From contig NZ_LSNE01000003.1 in the NCBI RefSeq assembly GCF_001565895.1, forward strand, positions 788,380 to 852,379: a DNA stretch of 64,000 nt. The letters are read 5' to 3'. The translations under genes were made by a program, and so were the position numbers. This DNA is from Paraglaciecola hydrolytica. Its GTDB lineage: Bacteria > Pseudomonadota > Gammaproteobacteria > Enterobacterales > Alteromonadaceae. Positions 1 through 10,758 of the stretch are shown here, piece after piece (the first letter of the stretch is position 1; each line of letters starts with the position of its first letter). Below the pieces are notes generated by a model. The model worked only from the letters and a program-made list of their open reading frames with translations, ran no database searches and was not told the origin of the DNA.

Positions 1-3000
1 ACCTATTTAGGCTCGGGTAATGATTGGAGTACCACGTATTCAGCTACATTAAATTTGGCAGCAGGCCAGAATTATTATTTGCATATTCGTGGACGAGATA
101 CTGGCGGCATTGCTGGTTTTATTGGTGATTTCACGCTAACCGGCATTGATCACCTCTTCCCTAATAATGGACAAACCATTTCAACTAATACGACCCATTG
201 GAAAGTCAGTAAAACGGGTTGGAATAATTATGTCAATGCTTCAATGGTAAATGGTAATAATGGTGTAGCACCTTGGGGACGTCGTCCTAACATATCAGCG
301 GGAGCAACGTGGATCTGGTCTGCCGATGCAGAAAACGACAATCAAGTGTATTTCTCACTAGCCATAACCAGCCAGACAAGTACCCCGCCGGATGACGGCC
401 AGTGTAGTCTTGTTTATCCTTCGGTATTACAAAGCCATTCAACAACAGGGCGTTTGGGCGTGGACAGTGGCGCCAGAGTGATTAACTCCCCCTCGACAAT
501 TTTACCTTTTGTGACAGGTAATATTAACGCCAATCAAGGTAATAGCTGCGGCAGCGCGGATTGTAGTGTATCGGGGCAGTCTGCAGAGGCTCTTGAATTA
601 CCGACCTTCCCAACTTTTTCTAGCAACAATAATTATAACCTTAGTAATGTCACCTTAGGCCAAGGCAGTTATAGCAGCAATACCTTTGGTTATCTGACTG
701 TTGAAAATGGTACAACCCGTTTTTCGGCTAACCATTCTACTTATTATATTAAAGGTTTAACCATTCAAAATAGTGGCAAATTGACCTTACGTCCTGGCAC
801 TTATTGGGTTGAGCAAATTAATCTTAACTCGGGTAATTTTCCGGGAGACGTGCAGATAAACGTTGAGGGCACAGGCACCGTTTATCTCTATGTAAAATCT
901 GGTTTGAATACCGGCAGTAATTCACAAATCAATGGTTTAACTGCCACTGCCGCCCTTAATCTGAGCGTGTACCAAGACTTTAATGTGAATGCCAAATCGA
1001 CGGTTTCAGGCTTGATTTATACCCAAGGAAATATGCACATCAACAGTGACTCAAAAGTGACGGGGGCAGTGTCAGCTGGAAATTTACAACTTAATGCCAA
1101 CTCAACCGTAGAATATGTCAGTGGGTTGTTCACAACGTATGATTTTAGCCAGATTTGTGGTTCACCAGTCCCAGAACCAACGCCAGTTTTGGCCTTTTAT
1201 CAATTTGACGAACAGAGCTGGAGCGGCAGTAACTCGGTAATTGATTCGTCGGATAACGGACATCATGGTAATCCTCGTGGCTCGATTACCCCCCTATTAC
1301 CAAGCGATCAACAAAAATCTTGTAAGGTAATGGATGTGCCTTATAACTCCAGTTTTTTTTATACCAGTGCTTTAGATACCAAACTCGACGTTGATGATGA
1401 TATTGGTGTGGCAGGTACCGTGTCGTTTTGGTATCGCAGTAAATTGTCATGGGCCTCATCATCTTCCCGGCAGTTACTGGATGCTTCAAATGGTTTTTTA
1501 TTTCTATTTGGTAAGTCTTTTTATCTGACGCTGTATTCGGGTAAGCTGGAATTTGGTATGGAAGATTCAGCCGATAAAGATGCAGTCATCAAAGCCAGCG
1601 GCCTTAATTTTGCTGCGAATGAATGGGTGCATGTGGCGGTTACTTGGGATCTCCATGCAGATAAAATGGCTATTTTTGTCAATGGTGTAGCTGTAGCGTC
1701 AAACAATAATGTTGGCCTGAATGGTCAGATGGGAAATTTAAATACCTTGTATGTGGGTGACAGTCGCGACCTGTATTTTACTGGGAATAGCTCAGACAAT
1801 TCTGCTTATGGTCAATTTGATGATCTGAGAATTTACCAAAGCGCGCAGGATGCCAATGCAATAGCCACAGACGCCAATACCCTCAATCCTTGTGTAACTA
1901 ATGCTGTGGATCATTTTCGCCTAGAGCACGACACTCAGGGTTTTACTTGTGAGACAGAGTCTGTGGTGCTAAAAGCCTGTAAAGATGCAAATTGCACCCT
2001 GCTTTATGATCAACCCACTAGTGTCAGCCTAACACCGGGCCGTTGGGGCGGCGGTAATACGGTGAACTTTACCGGTTCAATTAATACTAGTTTGAACATA
2101 ACCACGGCAGGTAATTATACTGTAAGCAAAACGGCTTCCTCTGAAAATGCCAGTTTACGCTGCTTTTTTGGCTCCAATGAGACCTGTGATATTGCCTTTG
2201 TTGATGCTGGTTTTGAATTTATCGGCGCTACAATCAACGATAAAACCTTACCTGATCAGTTAGCCCAAACTCAGTTCAATAATGTGCAATTGCGCTCCGT
2301 ACAGGATGAAAATGGCGTATGTCAGGCCGCGATAACGGGTAATCAAGATATTACCTTTGGTTATAATTGTGATTCGCCAAACACTTGCCTTACCCCGCTA
2401 GCTGGTATCGCCATCAGTAATGCAAATGGTGAAAATACAGGCAACATTAGGCTAAATTTTGCGGCCAATGGTATCGCCTCTTTGGCGGCCTTAAACTATG
2501 CCGATGTAGGCCGATTGGCATTGAGCGCACAGGCCACAATAGATGGTGCTCAATTACTCAAAGGTATGGCTTTAGTTGATATTTACCCAGCAAGTTTACA
2601 ACTAAGTGTTACTCCGGCCTCGCTTGTATATAGCGGTCCTGCAGATTCTGATAAATATACTGCCGGCAAACCCTTCGAATTTAAAATTGGCGCTTACGGT
2701 GCGACTGGAAGTTTGCTGCCTAATTACCAGCCTGGACAAATGCAACTTAGGGTGCAACGTATTTATCCCATCGCAACTGGCGCAGTTGACGGGAACTTTA
2801 GATATGCCAGTGCTGGTGAATTAGGCAGCTCTACTGATTCAGATTTATTCATCAATGTCGCTAATCTGAATTTTTCTGGCGGCCAATATCAATATACCGC
2901 GGCATATTATGACGAAGTTGGGCGTATCACTATTGACGCACAAGACTTAAACTATTTGGGCAATCAAATTAGCTCTCAGGCTGTGTTAACTCTGGGGCAT

Positions 3001-4023
3001 TTTATCCCTGCCTATTATACGGTTGAAGCCGAACCGACAGCGCCGGCCTTGCAAAATGTGCACTCTAGTTTCAGTTATGTGGGACAAACTATCTCGTTTG
3101 GCACTTTTCCTGCGCTGAAAGTCACCGCCAAAAATGCGCTAGATCAAATTACTTATAATCATGATTCCCTTGACTGGAACTTTCGCCCCACGCTCAATGA
3201 CGTCAACAATGCACTGAAACTGAGTTATCTAGATAAAAGCGGCTATCCTGGTGATGCAACGGTATTTAAAGGTAATGCTCCGCTAATAAGCGGCGATAAC
3301 AACTACGATGGTTCTGTAGTAATAACGCTGCCTGACGCTACTATTGTTTATAATAAAACTGATGCGAATTATACCATGTTCGGTCCAGTCAGCCCTTTTG
3401 TTGCCCTACTTGATATTGTCTTGCATGCAGCGTTTTTAAGTGATCAAAGTGGCATTTGTTTCCGCGATAATTATCTCGATGCAAGTTGCAATGATTTTAC
3501 CTTTAGTGACGTAGGTGGAGCGGATTTACGTTTTGGTCGCTTTGCCTTTAAGAGCACCTATGGACCAGAGGACGAAGCACTGCGCCCTGGTTTTGCAGTG
3601 GAATATTATGACCAGAAGCAATGGCTAGTGAATACCTTAGACAACGAGACGCTTATCGATTTTTCACAGGCCGCCAATCACCTGCTACTGGTGAAAAAAG
3701 GTGAGGGTAATGATTTAACTAATTCAATTACTGCAGTAACCAGCGATGGTCATCTATTACTCGGTGTACCCGATGATAATCAGGATTTTAATCTCAGTGC
3801 CCCTGAGGAAGTAGGTGAAGTATATTTACGCTTAAATCCGGCCGCCGACCCTAGTGGTTGGTCACAATACTTAAACTATGATTGGAGTGATGATGGCAAA
3901 ATTTGTAATCAAGCAGGACTATGTGCCACTGGAAATGGCCTTGATTATCCTCAGGCAACCATTAGTTTTGGCTTGTTCAGAGGCAATGATCGGGTTATAC
4001 AATGGCGTGAGGTGTTTAATTAA
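1..4023 (+). CDS. mshQ: MshQ-like MSHA-locus surface protein, 5' truncated
   Basis: The reading frame is open from the first base, so the gene begins upstream of the window; at least 1341 residues are present. The first third is rich in Asn, Ser, Gly and Thr and looks like an extended beta structure. A LamG/concanavalin-type domain lies at about 1200-1850. From about 1915 to the end there is a Cys-containing DUF6701-type region, the usual C-terminal part of MshQ proteins. In Vibrio and Shewanella mshQ closes the MSHA pilus locus and lies just before mreB, which matches here apart from one inserted gene. A role as a large exported or pilus-associated adhesin is inferred; the biochemical function of MshQ is not established. 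No signal peptide can be judged because the 5' end is missing. Confidence 0.8.
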   Translation, partial: TYLGSGNDWSTTYSATLNLAAGQNYYLHIRGRDTGGIAGFIGDFTLTGIDHLFPNNGQTISTNTTHWKVSKTGWNNYVNASMVNGNNGVAPWGRRPNISAGATWIWSADAENDNQVYFSLAITSQTSTPPDDGQCSLVYPSVLQSHSTTGRLGVDSGARVINSPSTILPFVTGNINANQGNSCGSADCSVSGQSAEALELPTFPTFSSNNNYNLSNVTLGQGSYSSNTFGYLTVENGTTRFSANHSTYYIKGLTIQNSGKLTLRPGTYWVEQINLNSGNFPGDVQINVEGTGTVYLYVKSGLNTGSNSQINGLTATAALNLSVYQDFNVNAKSTVSGLIYTQGNMHINSDSKVTGAVSAGNLQLNANSTVEYVSGLFTTYDFSQICGSPVPEPTPVLAFYQFDEQSWSGSNSVIDSSDNGHHGNPRGSITPLLPSDQQKSCKVMDVPYNSSFFYTSALDTKLDVDDDIGVAGTVSFWYRSKLSWASSSSRQLLDASNGFLFLFGKSFYLTLYSGKLEFGMEDSADKDAVIKASGLNFAANEWVHVAVTWDLHADKMAIFVNGVAVASNNNVGLNGQMGNLNTLYVGDSRDLYFTGNSSDNSAYGQFDDLRIYQSAQDANAIATDANTLNPCVTNAVDHFRLEHDTQGFTCETESVVLKACKDANCTLLYDQPTSVSLTPGRWGGGNTVNFTGSINTSLNITTAGNYTVSKTASSENASLRCFFGSNETCDIAFVDAGFEFIGATINDKTLPDQLAQTQFNNVQLRSVQDENGVCQAAITGNQDITFGYNCDSPNTCLTPLAGIAISNANGENTGNIRLNFAANGIASLAALNYADVGRLALSAQATIDGAQLLKGMALVDIYPASLQLSVTPASLVYSGPADSDKYTAGKPFEFKIGAYGATGSLLPNYQPGQMQLRVQRIYPIATGAVDGNFRYASAGELGSSTDSDLFINVANLNFSGGQYQYTAAYYDEVGRITIDAQDLNYLGNQISSQAVLTLGHFIPAYYTVEAEPTAPALQNVHSSFSYVGQTISFGTFPALKVTAKNALDQITYNHDSLDWNFRPTLNDVNNALKLSYLDKSGYPGDATVFKGNAPLISGDNNYDGSVVITLPDATIVYNKTDANYTMFGPVSPFVALLDIVLHAAFLSDQSGICFRDNYLDASCNDFTFSDVGGADLRFGRFAFKSTYGPEDEALRPGFAVEYYDQKQWLVNTLDNETLIDFSQAANHLLLVKKGEGNDLTNSITAVTSDGHLLLGVPDDNQDFNLSAPEEVGEVYLRLNPAADPSGWSQYLNYDWSDDGKICNQAGLCATGNGLDYPQATISFGLFRGNDRVIQWREVFN

Positions 4024-4175
4024 ATCAGTATTGGGTCTGCAACACTCTTGCGCTTTTCGTTGTAACTCAATAGCATAGGCCATTAAGGTTGCTAGAATAT
4101 GGGCTTAAATCCCATTGAACTGTAACTAAGCCGGAAAAATAGCTTACCTTTTGGTAATCAGTTTGGAACCACATA

Positions 4176-6044
4176 ATGAATCGAATAGCACAACTGACCT
4201 GTATTGTTGCCCTGTCTTTTTGTAATTTTGTATTTGCTGCCGACTTAAGTGTTGCTGACATCGAACAGAAAATTACTGCAAAGCAGGCTGAGTACAACAA
4301 TTATAATAAAAATTTAGAGTCAGAGATTGGCGCTGCCAGCAAACTCGAAAAAGACTTGGAAGCCGTTCGTCAGAATGTCACTTTGGCTGATGCTGATAGG
4401 CAATCTGCTTTGATCGAGATGAATCTGCAATATGAAAAAATGGTAGATAATCCTGAATTAGACATTTCATCGACAAAGGCAAATTATGCCAAAGCGGTTA
4501 GAACCCACAAAGCCATTAAAGATTCCATCACCGCTAAATACAATGAGTGGCAGACTAAATTACAAGATGTAGAAAGAATGCAAGTGTCTAAACATAGCTT
4601 GCTAAATACTATTGAAGGTTTGAAAGAACAGCTTAACGGCGCACGTATTGATCGTTTATACAAAGAATTTAACCGCCAAGAGGCGGTAGTGGTTAGCCAT
4701 AATATTGCCTGTGATAAAGATGAAACTATCAGCAAGTGTACTGAGCGCGGAAAATCACTGGCCAAGCAAAAAGCATCAAAACGTTTCTTAGACAGTTTGT
4801 ATGATGGTTTAAGCGAATCGATTCAAGCCAGTGCGCGTCGTGAATCTTCCGATGTATTTGTACAAGTGGTACGCAGTGAAGTGGCCGAAAGCAACTTCAG
4901 TGGTCAAGGTAATTTCAACGTTAAAATGAACCTGCAATTACAAGGCAACTTAAAACGGGCTGAAGGTTGTGCTTTGTTAGGTTTAGATCGTCGTTACTGT
5001 GTGGGTAATGACAGTAAAGTTGCGCCGGTTCTCGCTGAAAAACCCAAAGTCAGTTCACCTGATGGTTCAGTCATGTATGAACTTACCGTCAGATCTAACG
5101 TATTTGATGACGAAGTGTTTATTGATGGTGTTAGTTATGGCTCCACTAAGTTACAAATTATGGTGCCGGCCGGTGAACATGATGTTGAAGTGGTAAAACG
5201 AGGTTATGAACCAAATCGTCAGCGCATTACTATTAAAGAGCCCACGACCTTAAAATTAGATCTGCAACGTACTAAATATGCTTTCAGCAAAGGCGAAAAA
5301 ATTCAGGATATCTTAGCTGGTGACATTCCAGGCCCTGAATTAGTGGTGGTGCCAGCTGGTAGCTTTCGTATGGGCGACATCACTGGTACAGGCTTAGACA
5401 ATGAGCGTCCGGTGAAAACCCGTGATTTAAAACAATCTTTTGGCATGAGTGAAACAGAAATTACGGTTAAAGCTTTTGAGCAATTTGTTAAAGCCACTAG
5501 TTATGTCACTGATGCCGAAAAAGATAAAGGTTGCGCCTCGTATTCTGAAGGTCAGGCGGTATGGGAAAGTAACCGCAACTGGCGTTCCCCTGGTTTTGCC
5601 CAAAGCGACAAAAGCCCAGTAGTTTGTGTGAGTTTGGGTGATGCTCAAGCCTTTGTATCTTGGATGTCTAAAGCCAGTAATCAGGCTTACAAACTGCCTT
5701 CTGAAGCCCAGTGGGAATATGCCGCGCGTGGTGGCAAAGAAACAGATTTTTGGTGGGGTGAAGGTGTTGGCACTGACAACGCAAACTGTGGTTGGTGTGG
5801 TAGCCAATGGTCAAATGTTGGAACTTCTCCAGTAGCATCTTTTGAGCGTAATCATTTTGGTTTATATGACACAGTGGGTAATGTATGGGAATGGACCACC
5901 AGTAGCTCAGACATTAATAGTGGTACCGTTAGAGGTGGTGCGTGGAATTTTGCTCCGCGTCTGGCCAGAGTTTCAACCAGAATGGAACTAGAACCAAGTT
6001 TTCGTGCTAACTACATCGGCTTTCGAGTAGTTCGTGAGCAATAA
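4176..6044 (+). CDS. periplasmic coiled-coil / PEGA / SUMF1-fold protein
   Basis: 622 residues. A signal peptide ends near residue 21 (VFAA). Residues ~25-170 are Glu/Lys/Gln-rich and predicted coiled coil. A PEGA beta-sandwich lies at ~299-356 and a SUMF1/FGE-sulfatase fold fills ~387-622 (PAGSFRMGD, LPSEAQWEYAARGG, VGNVWEW, GFRVV). The paired Cys of true formylglycine-generating enzymes near the C-terminus are absent: the stretch after VRGGAW contains no Cys. It is therefore more likely a non-catalytic binding module than a sulfatase activator. PEGA domains usually act in envelope or surface-layer contexts. It sits between mshQ and mreB and has its own terminator at 6065-6089. The relationship to the MSHA pilus is unproven. 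Confidence 0.8.
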   Translation: MNRIAQLTCIVALSFCNFVFAADLSVADIEQKITAKQAEYNNYNKNLESEIGAASKLEKDLEAVRQNVTLADADRQSALIEMNLQYEKMVDNPELDISSTKANYAKAVRTHKAIKDSITAKYNEWQTKLQDVERMQVSKHSLLNTIEGLKEQLNGARIDRLYKEFNRQEAVVVSHNIACDKDETISKCTERGKSLAKQKASKRFLDSLYDGLSESIQASARRESSDVFVQVVRSEVAESNFSGQGNFNVKMNLQLQGNLKRAEGCALLGLDRRYCVGNDSKVAPVLAEKPKVSSPDGSVMYELTVRSNVFDDEVFIDGVSYGSTKLQIMVPAGEHDVEVVKRGYEPNRQRITIKEPTTLKLDLQRTKYAFSKGEKIQDILAGDIPGPELVVVPAGSFRMGDITGTGLDNERPVKTRDLKQSFGMSETEITVKAFEQFVKATSYVTDAEKDKGCASYSEGQAVWESNRNWRSPGFAQSDKSPVVCVSLGDAQAFVSWMSKASNQAYKLPSEAQWEYAARGGKETDFWWGEGVGTDNANCGWCGSQWSNVGTSPVASFERNHFGLYDTVGNVWEWTTSSSDINSGTVRGGAWNFAPRLARVSTRMELEPSFRANYIGFRVVREQ

Positions 6045-6064
6045 GTTAGTTTGCTCTAAAAACC

Positions 6065-6089
6065 AACCCGACTTTAGGTCGGGTTTTTT
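6065..6089 (+). terminator. Rho-independent terminator after the SUMF1-fold gene
   Basis: An 8-bp perfect stem (AACCCGAC / GTCGGGTT) with a 5-nt loop, followed by T's on the plus strand, 21 nt after the stop codon. It separates the mshQ-side genes from mreB. Confidence 0.9.
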
Positions 6090-6263
6090 GTTTCTGTGTT
6101 ATTGCTGAATAAATGTTCGATATTTGGGCTTAAATAGCGGAATAATTATCACGAAAGTAATTAATCTCTCTAAACAGCGCTTTTTATGTTTTTGTTTTAC
6201 CTGTTTGCTTGCCCATTACAAGGGCTATTGGTAAAGTTGCCGCATATATCTATCATCAACTAG

Positions 6264-7322
<1,059 letters not shown>

Positions 7323-7381
7323 TTTATTGAAAGGGTGGCTTGCAAGCCCATGAGTGTAAGTCACCTAATTGGCATTACTGT

Positions 7382-8236
7382 ATGAATCTAAATTTTTCTG
7401 TTGGTCCCTCCTTACAACACAGACTTGCTTTGGGCTTGTTATTGTCTGTTTCGCTTATTATTTTTGATCACAAATTTAATGGTTTTGGTACTACGAGGGT
7501 TTACCTCAACTCTCTGGTTAGTCCTTTACAATATTTGGCTAATTTACCCGGCGAACTACTCAGTGCCAGTGCGACCCAGTTGGCCTCTCATCAGCAGCTA
7601 TTAGATGAAAACGCTCAACTTACCCTGCAAGCCACCTTGATGAGTGAAGAACTGCAACGTATGACCTTCCTCAAAGAAGAAAATAATCGCTTACGCCGCC
7701 TGCTCAATTCTCCTACTAATGTGAACATCCGCAAACTCGTGGCCGAGTTGATGGCGGTAGATAACAATCCATATAGTCATCAGATTGTGGTCAACAAGGG
7801 AACCATTAACGGCGTATTTGAAGGCCAGCCGGTATTGGATGAAAGTGGTGTAGTGGGGCAAATTATGCAGGTTAGTTCGACCAATAGTCGTGTTTTGCTG
7901 ATTGCTGATATCACCCACGCGATACCGGTGCGAGTGGCACGTAATAATGTGCGTTTAGTGGCAACAGGCTCAGGTAGCCTTGATGAATTACATATTCAGC
8001 ATGTACCCCATAGTGCCGATCTTCAGGTGGGTGATTTACTCTTGTCATCAGGTTTAGGTAAGGTATTTCCCGAAGGTTATCCAGTCGCCGAAATCACTTC
8101 GATAGTGCGTGACGAAAGCAGACCCTTCGCGGTGGTCAGAGCTAAACCTATAGCCCAGCTCGATAGGCTGAAATACCTGTTGCTGTTGTGGACAGATGAG
8201 CAAGAATTACCTGAACCCGAGGAAATAGAACAATAA
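7382..8236 (+). CDS. mreC: rod-shape-determining protein MreC
   Basis: 284 residues from the ATG at 7382, chosen because it gives the typical short cytoplasmic lead (SVGPSLQHR) before the single N-terminal membrane helix. An in-frame TTG at 7340 has a better upstream AAGGGTGG but would add 14 atypical residues. After the helix come a coiled-coil dimerisation segment (~70-105) and the paired beta-barrels of the periplasmic domain, which link MreB filaments to PBP2. The stop overlaps the mreD start by one base (TAATG), implying translational coupling. Confidence 0.95.
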   Translation: MNLNFSVGPSLQHRLALGLLLSVSLIIFDHKFNGFGTTRVYLNSLVSPLQYLANLPGELLSASATQLASHQQLLDENAQLTLQATLMSEELQRMTFLKEENNRLRRLLNSPTNVNIRKLVAELMAVDNNPYSHQIVVNKGTINGVFEGQPVLDESGVVGQIMQVSSTNSRVLLIADITHAIPVRVARNNVRLVATGSGSLDELHIQHVPHSADLQVGDLLLSSGLGKVFPEGYPVAEITSIVRDESRPFAVVRAKPIAQLDRLKYLLLLWTDEQELPEPEEIEQ

Positions 8237-8712
8237 TGTCATTCCGAAGTTATGCTATTGCTCTGAGTTTAATTTGTGCTTTAGTGCTGCAAATCATGCC
8301 CTTACCGGCCTTTGTAGACCTCTACCGCCCAGATTGGGTGTTGTTGGTACTATGTTATTGGACGTTGGCCCTGCCACATCGTGTCAACGTTGGGGTTGCT
8401 TTTATTAATGGCTTAATACTTGATGTATTACTTGGCTCCAGTTTAGGGGTTCATAGTTTTGCCATGTGTGTGAGTATTTATGTGCTGGCCGCCAATTATA
8501 AACGTTTACGCAATTATTCATTGTGGCAACAAGCCTTCGTAATCGGTGTCATTTCAGCTTTTTACAATCTTATCGTATTCTGGTTACAGCACTTATTGAC
8601 CGATGTGTATTTTCTTTTCACTTATATGTGGCCTGTGGTCAGCTCCATGATTTTATGGCCTTGGTTATTTTGGTTGTTACGTAAACTACGCCGCCAACTG
8701 CGTATTAGCTGA
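8236..8712 (+). CDS. mreD: rod-shape-determining protein MreD
   Basis: 158 residues, almost entirely hydrophobic, with about five predicted membrane helices, as expected for MreD, the inner-membrane partner of MreC in the elongasome. The motif YRPDWVLLVLCYW early in the protein and a Lys/Arg-rich C-terminal tail are typical. The start overlaps the mreC stop by one base, and maf follows 7 nt later. Confidence 0.95.
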   Translation: MSFRSYAIALSLICALVLQIMPLPAFVDLYRPDWVLLVLCYWTLALPHRVNVGVAFINGLILDVLLGSSLGVHSFAMCVSIYVLAANYKRLRNYSLWQQAFVIGVISAFYNLIVFWLQHLLTDVYFLFTYMWPVVSSMILWPWLFWLLRKLRRQLRIS

Positions 8713-8719
8713 GGTTATT

Positions 8720-9283
8720 ATGTTATATCTCGCCTCTCAATCTGCCCGTCGTGCTGAGTTATTAACTCAGATAGGGCTGGTATTTCAAACGATTAAGATT
8801 GATCTGGATGAAAGCCAACTCCCCAACGAAATAGCAACTGACTATGTATTACGTCTAGCCTGTGCAAAATCAGCACTTGGTTGGCAGCAATCTAACCAGA
8901 GTTATCCGGTACTGGGGGCTGATACCATAGTGGTTATTGATCAGCTGATCCTCGGTAAACCTTGTGATTTAGCCGATGCACAAAGAATGTTAGGTTTATT
9001 GTCTGGTCATACGCATCAAGTGTATACCGCAGTTGCTTTAACTACGGCTCAAGGGCAAGTGCATACTGTAGTGCAAACGGCTGTCAGTTTTGGCCAACTC
9101 ACTCATCAGCAAATCGACGATTACTGGGCCAGTGGTGAACCACAGGATAAAGCGGGCAGTTATGGTATTCAGGGTTTAGGTGGGCAGTTTGTGCAACATA
9201 TTAATGGCAGCTACAGTGCCGTCGTTGGCTTGCCACTCTTCGAAACTCGGCAACTATTAAATCAAATAGGACATCAGCAATGA
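8720..9283 (+). CDS. maf: Maf-family nucleotide pyrophosphatase (YhdE type)
   Basis: 187 residues. The Maf N-terminal signature (ASQSARRAELL), the GADTIV catalytic region and the DKAGSYGIQG loop are all present. The YhdE branch hydrolyses dTTP, UTP and modified pyrimidine nucleotides to monophosphates, acting in nucleotide-pool cleaning and septation control. A good ribosome-binding site (GAGG) precedes the ATG. The gene overlaps rng by 4 nt (ATGA). The mreBCD-maf-rng order is widely conserved in gammaproteobacteria, which supports the YhdE subfamily over YceF. Confidence 0.95.
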   Translation: MLYLASQSARRAELLTQIGLVFQTIKIDLDESQLPNEIATDYVLRLACAKSALGWQQSNQSYPVLGADTIVVIDQLILGKPCDLADAQRMLGLLSGHTHQVYTAVALTTAQGQVHTVVQTAVSFGQLTHQQIDDYWASGEPQDKAGSYGIQGLGGQFVQHINGSYSAVVGLPLFETRQLLNQIGHQQ

Positions 9284-10743
9284 GCGCGGAATTATTGATT
9301 AACGTTACTCCCTCAGAGTCACGAGTGGCGTTGATAGAAAATGGAATTTTGCAAGAAATCCACATTGAGCGACATACCAAACGTGGCCTAGTTGGCAATA
9401 TTTACCGCGGTAAAGTCAGCCGAGTATTGCCGGGAATGCAAGCCGCCTTTGTGGATATTGGTTTGGATAAAGCGGCATTTTTACATGCTTCAGACATTGC
9501 CATTCATAGTGAAGTTGAAGAAGAGGTGTCCACTAGTCATCTCACCAAACGTGATATCCGTGAATTAGTTAAAGATGGTCAGAACATAGTTGTGCAGGTC
9601 GTTAAAGATCAGATTGGTACCAAGGGCGCTAGGCTTACTACCGACATCACAATTCCTTCTCGTTATTTGGTTTTTATGCCCAGCGTAACCCACGTGGGTG
9701 TATCTCAACGTATCGAAGATGAAAAAGAACGAGAACGTTTGAAATCCCTGGTGCAGTGTTTTTGCAGTGAACACGGTGGTTTTATTTTGCGCACCGCTGC
9801 CGAAGGGGTAAAAGAGCAAGAACTAGTACAAGATGCCGATTTTTTAAGGCGCTTGTGGGACAAAATACGTTCTAGAATGAAAAACAAGTCCCATATCCTA
9901 TACGAAGATTTACCTTTGGCGCGCCGGGTATTGCGTGACTTTGTAGGCACCACCTTAGATAGGATCAGGATTGATTCAAAATTATCATTACAAGAATTGC
10001 AATTGTTCACAAAAGAATATGTGCCGGAGTTACATCGTTTACTGGAATATTATCCCGGTGACCGGCCTATTTTTGACCTTTACGATGTTGAAAATGAATG
10101 TCAACGTTCACTAGACAGACGAGTCGATTTAAAATCTGGTGGGTATTTGATCATTGATCAAACTGAAGCCATGACGACGATTGATATTAATACTGGTGCC
10201 TTTGTGGGCCATCGTAATCTCGAAGAAACCATTTTTAATACTAATATCGAAGCGACTCAGGCCATAGCGCGCCAGTTACGATTACGTAATTTAGGCGGTA
10301 TGATTTTAATCGACTTTATTGATATGACCGACCAAGATCACCAGCGCCGAGTCATGCACAGTCTAGAAGTTGCCACCAGTAAAGATCGGGCCAAAATCAA
10401 CATTCATGGTTTTACAGCCTTGGGTTTAATTGAAATGACTCGCAAAAGAACCCGCGAAAGTTTGGAACATATCCTGTGTGGTGAGTGTCCAGTATGTAAG
10501 GGGCGTGGTTCAATTAAAACCGTTGAAACCGTGTGTTTTGAGATTATGCGGGAAATTGTGCGGGTTAATCGCGCTTATGACGCCGACAAATTTGTGGTCT
10601 ACGCCTCTCCTGCGGTGGCAGAAGCTTTGTTAGGTGAAGAATCACATATGCTGGCGGAACTCGAAGTCTTTGTGACTAAACAAATTAAGGTGCACACTGA
10701 ATTGTTATATAACCAAGATCAATATGACGTTGTCATGATGTAA
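9280..10743 (+). CDS. rng: ribonuclease G
   Basis: 487 residues, typical of RNase G and lacking the long C-terminal scaffold of RNase E. An S1 RNA-binding domain lies at ~38-120 (NIYRGKVSRVLPGMQAAFVD). The catalytic DNase I-like part carries the two metal-binding acidic sites TTIDINTG and LIDFIDM. The zinc-link motif CGECPVCKG follows near residue 405. RNase G trims the 5' end of 16S rRNA and decays some mRNAs. The start overlaps maf by 4 nt; yhdP begins 15 nt downstream. Confidence 0.97.
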   Translation: MSAELLINVTPSESRVALIENGILQEIHIERHTKRGLVGNIYRGKVSRVLPGMQAAFVDIGLDKAAFLHASDIAIHSEVEEEVSTSHLTKRDIRELVKDGQNIVVQVVKDQIGTKGARLTTDITIPSRYLVFMPSVTHVGVSQRIEDEKERERLKSLVQCFCSEHGGFILRTAAEGVKEQELVQDADFLRRLWDKIRSRMKNKSHILYEDLPLARRVLRDFVGTTLDRIRIDSKLSLQELQLFTKEYVPELHRLLEYYPGDRPIFDLYDVENECQRSLDRRVDLKSGGYLIIDQTEAMTTIDINTGAFVGHRNLEETIFNTNIEATQAIARQLRLRNLGGMILIDFIDMTDQDHQRRVMHSLEVATSKDRAKINIHGFTALGLIEMTRKRTRESLEHILCGECPVCKGRGSIKTVETVCFEIMREIVRVNRAYDADKFVVYASPAVAEALLGEESHMLAELEVFVTKQIKVHTELLYNQDQYDVVMM

Positions 10744-10758
10744 ACCTCGATAGAAATA

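Noticed and set aside
5427-5807. 126-codon antisense frame inside the SUMF1-fold gene
   Set aside because: Complement of conserved SUMF1 codons; it only exists because the sense frame avoids certain codons.
4176-6044. Active formylglycine-generating enzyme (sulfatase activator)
   Set aside because: The C-terminal cysteine pair needed for copper binding and catalysis is absent and no sulfatase gene is nearby.
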